Shown here: positions 56,431-64,000 of the stretch, one piece after another
How the letters are laid out: every line of letters begins with the position of its first letter
Position numbering within the stretch: position 1 is the stretch's first letter
From: Lepraria neglecta
Lineage: Eukaryota > Ascomycota > Lecanoromycetes > Lecanorales > Stereocaulaceae
DNA: 64,000 nucleotides
Direction of reading: 5' to 3'
Assembly: GCA_033220425.1 (NCBI GenBank)
Contig: CM065647.1
Coordinates: forward strand, 4,526,001-4,590,000
The notes under the pieces: model-generated
Database searches by the model: none
Told to the model about the DNA's origin: nothing
The model's input: only the letters and a program-made list of their open reading frames with translations
Made by a program: the position numbers and the translations under genes

Positions 56431-57200
56431 TATTGACCAAGATTTTGCACTTCTATAATTTTGTTCAGCCTGTATTCCATACAACAGCTATCCACGATAT
56501 ATTCATAGAGCTTATTCAGGAGATTGGGTCCCAGCTGGAAAGCGTTGCTCGTGGGAACAGGGATGTTGCAGCAATCGTTGATCAGGTCAGATCAGAATCA
56601 ACTTCGGACGTCTATCTCTATAGAGATGAACCTATTAATGACCGTTACCCCAAGCACACACCAAAACGCCTTTTTCACGCACGCTAACTCCCAATATCCC
56701 TCCATCATTATCGAGACCTCGTATCTACAGCAACACAAAGTCCTGAGGAGGCTGGCTGATGAATACATTTGCGGTTTCGACGGAAACATCGCCGCAATAC
56801 TTGGGCTTGATATTAAGTACAGTGTTGGGTCTAAGAAAGCGTCGCTTTCTATCTGGCGACCTTGGTTGGTGCCGGATCCAGAAAAGAAAGAAGCAGTCGT
56901 TCTGGAGATATATAGTGCTCAGGGAGCTGATGTAATGCCTTCCCTGCTCGGTCCTCATCGATCGAGGTCTGCACTAGATTAATACTGATGGTTTTTGCTT
57001 TGGCAGCCGTTTCGTGCCGACGACAGGACCACCGTCCAAGGTCAAAGATTGTCGCTGCAGTTCCGTTATTTTGCCCCAGAGACTTGCTTCGTCAATATAT
57101 CTCGTCAATATATCTCGCCAAACGCAGAGCGTCACAGTCGTTCGGATCACATGTGGGCAACTCTGTTCTTTCCTACACGATGCCGAGACCAGAGATAAGA
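56431..57200 (+). pseudogene. Relic of a repeated fungal-specific gene family
   Basis: Frames must be switched to follow the pattern THANSQYPSIIIETSYLQQ, RRLADEYICGFDGNIAAIL, GLDIKYSV, KASLSIWRPW and, after another shift, SLQFRYFAPE. I recall this pattern (YPSVVIEVSYSQK, LADEYI, SDGNI, GLDIEY, ATLSVWRP) from multicopy uncharacterised fungal proteins, some annotated with restriction-endonuclease-like folds. At least two frameshifts are needed, near 56650 and 56990. No start was found. Confidence 0.55.
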
Positions 57201-57881
57201 CCAAGTATAATCTGCCGTTGCACCCAATTGCAGGAAGAGGCGTCGGGAAGTTACACCGCCTAAAGCTCTAAGTCCAGGAAAGGAAGCGAAAATTGCCAAG
57301 CGCGAGGCGGAAGAAGTGACAAGATCCGAGGCAAAGGATTCTTTGTGGCGGTGATTGCCATGAACATTAGGATACCAAGTACAGACGTTAAGGAGGCTCA
57401 GCGAAGGCAATGATAATCAGTAGGACGACGAAGAGGAGGAAGAACGCAAAGAAGAGGAAGAGAAACAGGCATCGCCAATCATTACACGGAGAAGACAGTG
57501 GGATTAGATTAGACGGTGACAAGAGCGTGCGTGGAACACGTCTATTGCGAACGAGTGAGATATCGTGCTACTGCAATGCATGCTGAATGCCGAAGGAGCG
57601 ATCGCGGTCATACTAGTCGAGCGACGGAGGCATGAACATGATCATTGAGGTGCTGGTCCAGACGATTCACTACCATTTGATGAGAAGTACACTCAAGAAT
57701 TTGTTCTGCTTCGCCATATTCAAGGGATATCTTTCGTCTGGATGTTTTTCCATGTACATCGCCAACTCCCTTCTGGACCGAAAATGGTGCGGGATCCTTC
57801 CGGCTTTTTTTGCATCAACTTTGAGTGCCTGTTGAAGGATACGTTAGCATGGATACAGCCAAGCGGATCTCGTGGAGCGCA
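57201..57881. other. Intergenic region
   Basis: No recognisable feature. The frames at 57632-57945 are short and overlap the end of the next gene on the opposite strand. Confidence 0.35.
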
Positions 57882-58556
57882 TCACTGCAGGGGCTGCACC
57901 TTTTTGCTTTGGTTGATGGACGGTGGTATGGGATTGACTCCGTAATCCTGGCAAAGCGCTTGCCACTTCTCCGTAACGCCGGCGTCGGTCCCATAATGTG
58001 AGGCAAATTCCGTGCCAGCCATTTGCGCTCTTACTTTCCTCTTGTGTGTTCCTCCCTCAAGGTCAAGGCTTTGAAGGCTGCTGAGCATAGAGAGAAAATC
58101 GTCTTTATCCGCGCCATACTGAGCTCTAATAAGATTTTTCCATGTGTCGATGTTGTAACCGATAGGAGCCTCTGATCCGAAACATTGATTCCAAGCCTTC
58201 TCGAACATCTTGCTGTTTGACCCTTGTTTCCATTTACGAATTTTTGCTAAGCGACAAAATTCGGTGTGCAGCGTGGCGCGAGGGTCAAAATCAAAATTAT
58301 ATTGTTGGAAGAACACGGATCTTGTTGAGGCTAATATGGGTGTCATCACAGATGTGGTGCTTCCGACGGGGTGGAAATTAAGCGTCCCAGTTTCTATGGC
58401 GAAGGAACAATGAGAATCAGTCTCGCGCGGAAGAGATATATTGCCAGAAATGTTCATCCCAGGAAAGGGGCCCACGCAATCGACCACATGAGGTTGATTG
58501 GTTCGCTGTTGCGGATGTGAGAACCGGCGATCGTCCGGCGTGGTTCGGGGCGTCGG
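57882..58556 (-). CDS. Fungus-specific protein related to the 21.9-kb gene, possibly incomplete
   Basis: The open frame from about 58556 to 57882 encodes about 200 residues: FQQYNFDFDPRATLHTEFCR, LAKIRKWKQGS, NQCFGSE, then AGTEFASHYGTDAGVTEKWQ, ALCQDYGVNPIPPSINQSKK and a stop. The order F-D-P, EF-RL, W-x-x-G, EF-x4-GTD, WQ-x-LC and G-x4-P-S is shared with the gene at 21908-22669. The C-terminal NLVDLVDA block of that gene is missing here, and the first residues lie in an Arg/Pro/Gln-rich stretch without a clear ATG. It may be a truncated or decaying copy. Function is unknown. Confidence 0.55.
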   Translation of the reverse strand, partial: PTPRTTPDDRRFSHPQQRTNQPHVVDCVGPFPGMNISGNISLPRETDSHCSFAIETGTLNFHPVGSTTSVMTPILASTRSVFFQQYNFDFDPRATLHTEFCRLAKIRKWKQGSNSKMFEKAWNQCFGSEAPIGYNIDTWKNLIRAQYGADKDDFLSMLSSLQSLDLEGGTHKRKVRAQMAGTEFASHYGTDAGVTEKWQALCQDYGVNPIPPSINQSKKVQPLQ

Positions 58557-59335
58557 GTTCTTGCTTAATCTCGATGCAGCCTTTGGCGGGTCCGAGGGTT
58601 GACACTATTTTTCGCCAACTTAGAATCGCCCGCCAAACCACCAAAATCCTAAAAATTCAGAAATTTTTCACGCAACAATTCTATGAAGTAATAAGCTGGA
58701 ATTTGTACTGATAGATCTATTAGACTAGTTCTACTCTTAGGAATTTTTTGAGGAATTTTTCTTTGTGCGTTGAGAGCAAAAATTAAGAGGCAAATTTGGG
58801 TTGGCGGAAAATTGTGTCACCAACCCTCGGTCAAAGACACTTTCATCGAGGCTCGAGTGGAACGGCTAGCATCATTTCGAAACCATGCATGATCAAACGC
58901 TGTACTTTGTTAGATTCGTCCGGCCATCTATCCATGTGCCGAACCCCAATAACTTTCTATGACGGATTCGATGCATAATCACCATCGTTCCCTGGAACCA
59001 AGAAAAGAAGGCACACGTAATCTCACCGAAAAAAATTCGGAACCGCCTACCAGGATACGGTGTTCGTGATGGAGTATGACATAGAGATTAGTTCCAATGG
59101 CAAGACAAGGTGGGGACATATATCCTAACCTTAATGCGTCTCGTTCATCGAACCCACAATTCAGACCACCTGAAGATTGGTCCAACTTCTCCGATCATGT
59201 ATGCCGGACTCACTATCAATTTCCCCCACATCTGAGCTCTGACATACTTATACTGCGTCGACCCCGTAATCTCTCCAATACTAAACATGAGATCTTTGAT
59301 TGATACACCAGAGTTCAGCGATCAGTCTTGCAATC
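58557..59335. other. Intergenic region
   Basis: About 0.8 kb between a minus-strand and a plus-strand gene. It may hold the missing 5' exon of the former and the promoter of the latter. No feature is supported. Confidence 0.35.
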
Positions 59336-61660
59336 ATGAAAGGTAATGGCTCGCATTTTGGCTTCGCGAGTCCGGATCTTCTTGAAAAGATTGACCGGCT
59401 TTTTGCATGCAACGTTGGAGAACATGTCGACCTGCCGCAGCTAGTTGTCGTTGGCGACCAGTCAAGTGGCAAAAGCTCCGTTCTGGAGCGTTAACAAAAC
59501 TTCCATTCCCTCGAGAGAGCGGTCTTTGCACACGGTTCGCGACGCAGATCACATTCCGCCGGTCCCAGGAGACACATGTGATGGTATCCGTGATCCCGGC
59601 GCAAGATGCGAGCGAGGAACACAAAACAGCCGCTCGCGCTTGGACCATAAACGGTCTTCGATCAATAGATACTGGCTCGTTTGCCAGCATAATGACGCAA
59701 GTATGTGGATCCTTCACGACTTCGTTGCAGTGGTAACATGCTCAGGTCAATACGGTGATGGGCCTCATGCCGGACGAGTCCGGGTCGAAAAGCACATTCT
59801 CCAATGACATCCTACGTCTGGAGATCGCTGGCCCGAAAGAAGATCATTTGAGCGTGATCGATATCCCTGGTATCTTTAAACGAACCACCCCTGGAGTGAC
59901 GACCAAATCCGATATGGAAATGGTTGAGCGTATGGTTCACGGCTACATGAAGAACCCCCGTTCTGTGATACTGACCGTTGTGCCGGCAAACGTCGATATC
60001 GCGACCCAAGAGATACTTGAAAAAGCGGAAGAAGTTGACCCGGACGGGATCAGAACCTTAGGAGTCTTGACGAAGCCGGATATAATAGATAAAGGCGCGG
60101 AAAAGAACGTGATCGATCTTGTCGAAGGGAGAAAGCACCAGCTCAAACTCGGTTGGCATGTCCTCCGCAACGCCGGTCAAGCAGAGCTTGATAACCCCGT
60201 GACTGACCGGGATGCCACGGAAAGAAGCTTCTTCGCAGGGCAATCGCCATGGAATAGCCTGGACAAAGAGAAAGTGGGTATTGCCTCTTTCAGGGACCGT
60301 CTGCAGGAGATTCTCGCTGATCATATTCGTCGCGAGTTCCCCAAGGTAGGGACATCAATCGGCTTAATGAGTTTCGCTAATGATATACTATACAGGTGAA
60401 GTCCGAGGTCACCAAGAAACTAACTTCATGCCAGCAGAATTTGCAGGCTCTTGGCGTGAAGCGTCAAACACCGACGGAACAGAGCCGATATTTAACGGAG
60501 ATTGCCATGGAATTTCAGAAGCTTTCCGCAGAAGCGTTGTCGTCCAACTACGGTCGCGCTGACGTGTTTGACACAAATCCAACGCTCCGGTTCGCAACCG
60601 CTGTCGTCAATCGCAGCGATCTAATGTCAGACGCCATAGCAACGAAGGGGCATACCTTTCATTTCGAGTCCAGTGATATGGGAAACGGTTCCGAAAATTA
60701 CCACGGCTTCAACGATGGGGGTCTGGAAGCTCTAGACGTCGCCGCCATAAAGCTTGATGATAACGGACCAGCGGGAACCATTGAGGTCCGGCAGATTCAA
60801 GATCATTCAGAGCTTGGGGATCTGGTGCATGCTCCCGAAAAGTTGCCCGAACCACAGGGCGGAAGCATTCATCTTTGGCTGAAGGAGGTCTATCGCGGCG
60901 CGCGAGGCTTTGAACTTGGAACTCTCAATTCCTCGCTCCTCGCGGTGACCATGAAGCGTCAGTCGATGAAGTGGAAAAGTCTGGCTCTAGGATACATTGC
61001 TGATATCATAATAATGTTGGCTCATACTTTCGTCACTGATCTCCTGCGTGTTGTCTGTCCCGTTGAACGAGTCCAACTCGGCGTAATGTCTATGCTCGCG
61101 GATCTCTTGGTGGAAAGGTACAGGTCGGCCATAGCCCATGTCAATTTTCTTTTGGAGATAGAGCTTGACGGAACTCCGGCGACGCTCAATCACTACTTCA
61201 ATGAAAATCTGGAAAAATGGTAAGCAAAGTCTGGGCACGTCATCAAGGCTAATCAGCTCATGGGTTTGGCAGTCGTCAACGACGGATGCACGCCAGGATG
61301 GAAAGCAAAGTGCTTTCTGATTGTCGGCATGGAGAAGTAGTCAGGCTTGATGACATCATGCAAAATCATCCTATGAGCAACGCCGATCACGCAATACAAG
61401 ATCTCCACGATATCTTACACTCATACTACAAAGTCGCCCGCAAACGATTTGTCGACACCCTCCGCATGCAAGCAGCTGACTATTTCTTGATTACGGGATC
61501 GAAGACGCCCCTGACATTGTTTTCGCCGGCTTTCGTGGCTGGAATGACACCCGGACAGCTGGAAGAAGTGGCTGGGGAGGACTTGACAATAAAGCGAAGG
61601 CGGGTGCAGCTTGAAAAAGAGCAGAAGGATTTGGAGGATGGCAAGAAGATTCTGAGCTAG
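59336..61660 (+). CDS. Dynamin-superfamily GTPase (fungal Mx/VPS1-like) with one frameshift
   Basis: Dynamins remodel membranes by GTP-driven assembly; this fungal group resembles Mx-type proteins and has no known substrate. Segments 59336-59700, 59746-60345, 60396-61219 and 61273-61660 are joined by GT-AG introns. Visible parts are P-loop GDQSSGKSS, switch FPRESGLCTRFATQI, G3-type IDIPGIF, G4 TKPD (LGVLTKPDII), the stalk with RREFPKVKSEV, and a GED-like C-terminus ending in a coiled coil (RVQLEKEQKDLEDGKKIL). One base appears to be missing at about 59488: the frame reads VLE-R-stop where VLE-ALTKLPF is expected. The rest is uninterrupted over about 750 codons, so a sequencing or assembly error or a very recent null allele is likely. 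Confidence 0.8.
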
Positions 61661-62178
61661 CTCGAAGGTAGTGTGCGAATATCGAAACGATAATGTCGTG
61701 GGGCATACACCTTACGTAGGTAGCGTCTTGATATATGCCTCCATCACCCCTCATACTATGAGCAAGTCCCTTTAAGCATTACTTCATTTATCGAACGAGT
61801 TGTAGGCGAATAATCTATAGAGTAACTACGCGTCTGTCTCTTGTGTAAATTCTTCTGTTGCAATGAGGACATTGCTAATCTAGCTGTACAATCATCTCCA
61901 CTCGATCTAGTGTGTCTTGTATACTTGTTATAAGTGGGGTCACTGTTGGTCATTGTCACCTGGTGTGAGGTCACATGATTGCGGAAAGAGGGTTTGCTTA
62001 GAATTGAGATGGCTGGTATGGAATAACTCTGGACGTCCATCCTTCTCATTTCCTGCCGAAGAACTCTTGGATAATCTAAGGGGGCCCTCATGAGCATATA
62101 TAGAGTGCAGTTATCAACGGTTACTTTATCATCGAATATTCCGGCCGACAGCGTTCCTGCTTCCATTGACCGTGGCCC
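61661..62178. other. Intergenic region
   Basis: These 518 bp lie between the dynamin 3' end and the TRIM. The minus-strand frame 61756-62199 lacks motifs and runs into the LTR. No feature is supported. Confidence 0.4.
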
Positions 62179-62183
62179 CCGAA

Positions 62184-62326
62184 TGTTGTAATGTGGCAAT
62201 AGGCTGGGAAGGATGTCTAGCTAATGGGGGCCCCCAGGGCCCCATATATGCCCAAAACAGACAAAGAACGGCTAGCAACAGGCTTCTAGAATCGTATAGA
62301 AAGCAATCAAGCAACGGATTACAATA
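62184..62326. repeat. TRIM left LTR
   Basis: 143 bp, about 93% identical to 63012-63154 by eye. Contains a GGGGCCCCCAGGGCCCC palindromic stretch and ends CAATA where the partner has CAACA. Confidence 0.88.
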
Positions 62327-62471
62327 CTCCCCTCGATGCTAGAAATATATCCCTGCTAGCGCTCCCCTCAATCCTGGACCCAAAACATTTGTCGGCGTCC
62401 GAGAGGTCGTTGATAGTCCTGAGAATCCATATATCTCCTCTGTATCCGGAGCCGTGCGTACAGAACCGTAT

Positions 62472-62860
62472 AGGGCTTAAGTAGTCGTCGTAGGCCTGAG
62501 AATCCATGTGTCTCCCCTATATCCGGACCCCCAGAAATAACTGATTGAGGAGCTGTGCCCGTATAGGGCTTGAGTAGTCGTCGTAGGCCTGAGAATTTAT
62601 CTCCCCTATATCTAGACTGAAATACTCCCAGATATAACTGATTGAGGAGCTATACCCATATAGGGCTTGAGTAGTCGTCGTAGGCCTGAGAATTTATCTC
62701 CCCTATATCCAGACTGAAATACTCCTAGATATAACTAATTAAGGAGCCGTGCCTATAAAACCGTGTAGGGCTTGAGTGGTCGTCGTAGGTCTGAGAATTT
62801 ATCTCCCCTGTATCTAGACCGAAATACTCCTAGAAATAACTGGCTAGGAGCCGAATTCCT
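62472..62860. repeat. Tandem array of about 90-105-bp units inside the TRIM
   Basis: Four units begin at about 62472, 62564, 62662 and 62767, each starting AGGGCTTGAGTAGTCGTCGT or a 1-3 base variant, followed by GCCTGAGAATTTATCTCCCC. An incomplete relative precedes them at about 62400. Unit length varies through small indels. Confidence 0.88.
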
Positions 62861-63011
62861 CTATAATACCTCTACTAAGTTCTAACTCTATATCTGTAAG
62901 TCGATTAGTAAGCAAATCCGAGGGCTGAACGTATATAACGCAGATACCGTACTACGAGGGAACCTTCCCTATAAAGGTACAGCGAAATAGGCGCTATCCG
63001 GGCTTATAACC

Positions 63012-63154
63012 TATTATAATGTGGTAATAGGCTGGGAAGGATATCTAGCTAATGGGGGCCCCTAGGGCCCTATATATGCCCAAAACAGACAAAGAACGGC
63101 TAGCAATAGGCTTCTAGAATCGCATAGAAAGCAATCAAGCAACGGATTGCAACA
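63012..63154. repeat. TRIM right LTR
   Basis: 143 bp, the same length as the left LTR. Starts TATTATAATG, where the left copy has TGTTGTAATG, and ends GGATTGCAACA. Confidence 0.88.
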
Positions 63155-63159
63155 CCGAA

Positions 63160-64000
63160 GTCTTCTATTTTAAGAATATCATCGTTTACTTCTGCACAGC
63201 TCATCTCTTCAGGAAAGTGGAAGTCTAAACTTGTACATCTCTGCTACGGTATCAGAAGCTCATCTAGTCTTGATCCATGGCGTAATCGATTTTGGTTGCC
63301 CTCGCTGAGCAAATTACTTTCTCCTCGCGTCTATTCAATAACCTAAGAAATCGTGGCGAGCTCTTCCGATTATTACGATCAGGAAATATAATCAGGGATA
63401 CGCTCAAGGAGCGTAGCGCCCGTTATAGTTCGAGTCGACGAATTAGTATCCGACTTAAACAGATCCTGAAGGCTTAGTATACTAAGCGATAAGCGTAATA
63501 AGCGCAGTGCGATTAAAGCGATCATAAAGGATAAGCGCAATAAGCGCAAGAATACTTAGTATAGATTTCGTATGTCTATATATACGGAGTACTACTTACT
63601 ACTTAGAGTATCGTGCTCGATTTACTATTTAATTATCTACTATATACGATAGATCTCTTAGGCTAGGTAGTGAATATATATTATCTAATTATATACCAGA
63701 CCCGCTTAGTATCACTGGAAGCCTGATTTATACTCTTGCTCTATTGTACCTCTATCCCTATTAAGAATCAATCTATATACGATACACAGCACGTAACGTG
63801 TTCGTAATACTTTAAGCACCCTTAAGGATAAGTGCTATACTAAGAGACCCTAGGGTACCTATCCTAAGCTCCTTAGGAGGAGGAAGCGGATAGAGACGCC
63901 CTACTATTAACGAAGGACTTAGTAGATATATTAAGATAGTCTAGCCCGACTTATACTATAGAGAGAGAGATAAGCTCGAGGGATAGCTATCCTAGGTATT
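63160..64000. other. AT-rich relic sequence at right edge
   Basis: AT-rich, stop-dense DNA with short internal repetitions such as AAGCGATAAGCGTAATAAGCGC near 63480-63550. One 61-codon frame (63292-63477) has no motif. It resembles the RIP-altered blocks elsewhere in the window, but no element could be bounded. Confidence 0.4.

Larger units (their letters stand above)
62179..63159. mobile_element. TRIM-like LTR retrotransposon (971 bp) with CCGAA target duplication
   Basis: LTRs of 143 bp lie at 62184-62326 and 63012-63154. Their original ends TGTTG...CAACA survive at the left end of the first and the right end of the second. CCGAA occurs immediately outside both (62179-62183, 63155-63159), a 5-bp target duplication. 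The 685-bp interior encodes nothing and is largely a tandem array. This is the structure of a terminal-repeat retrotransposon in miniature, mobilised in trans. Differences between the LTRs are mostly C/T or G/A, again RIP-like. Confidence 0.88.

Noticed and set aside
62472-62860. Regular repeats resembling a CRISPR or rDNA spacer array
   Set aside because: Units of 90-105 bp are head to tail within LTRs that have a target duplication, so this is the TRIM interior.

Overview
The window is chromosomal DNA from a filamentous ascomycete (Pezizomycotina). Genes are dense and carry many short 45-100 nt introns with GT-AG borders and CTGAC-type branch points. Typical fungal families are present: HET domain, Zn2Cys6, CFEM, a kapC-type bZIP and a GRF zinc finger. 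AT-rich blocks hold transposon relics whose reading frames are broken mainly by TGG to TAG/TAA and CGA to TGA changes, the pattern expected from repeat-induced point mutation (RIP). I did not fix the genus. Exon coordinates were worked out by hand from splice signals and family conservation.

Layout. 1-9.8 kb is a conserved housekeeping block: an edge-truncated gene, profilin, GOT1, the INO80 subunit IES6, the 72-aa kinetochore protein DAD4, the INO80 subunit ARP5 and a kapC-like bZIP factor. 10.6-21 kb is accessory: a decayed HET gene, a Zn2Cys6 regulator, a MITE, a broken ToxD-like oxidoreductase and an EasG-like NAD(P)-binding gene. 21.9-22.7 kb holds a fungus-specific gene. 23-33 kb reads as a metal-acquisition neighbourhood: ferric/cupric reductase divergent from a Ctr copper transporter, a second broken Ctr gene, a 23-residue copper-type metallothionein, a BIM1/X325-like secreted copper protein and a GPI-anchored CFEM protein.

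33.4-41.6 kb is repeat territory: a MITE, a nest of long inverted repeats and a complete but RIP-destroyed Ty3/gypsy chromovirus with 205-bp LTRs. 43.5-46.5 kb holds an intact P-loop/HAD/phosphoribosyltransferase fusion and a small conserved protein. 46.5-49.9 kb contains relics of a second gypsy element, an RBR ubiquitin ligase and a MYND gene. The MYND relic is split by an apparently intact DD34E Tc1/mariner-type transposon (49,893-53,937). It has perfect 88-bp terminal inverted repeats, a TA target duplication, an intact transposase and a second, convergent, intact gene of unknown function. This two-gene element is the most novel object in the window.

54.2-61.7 kb carries a GRF-finger protein, degenerate genes and a dynamin-like GTPase with one frameshift. 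62.2-63.2 kb is a 971-bp TRIM-like element with 143-bp LTRs, a CCGAA target duplication and an internal tandem array. The right edge is AT-rich relic sequence.
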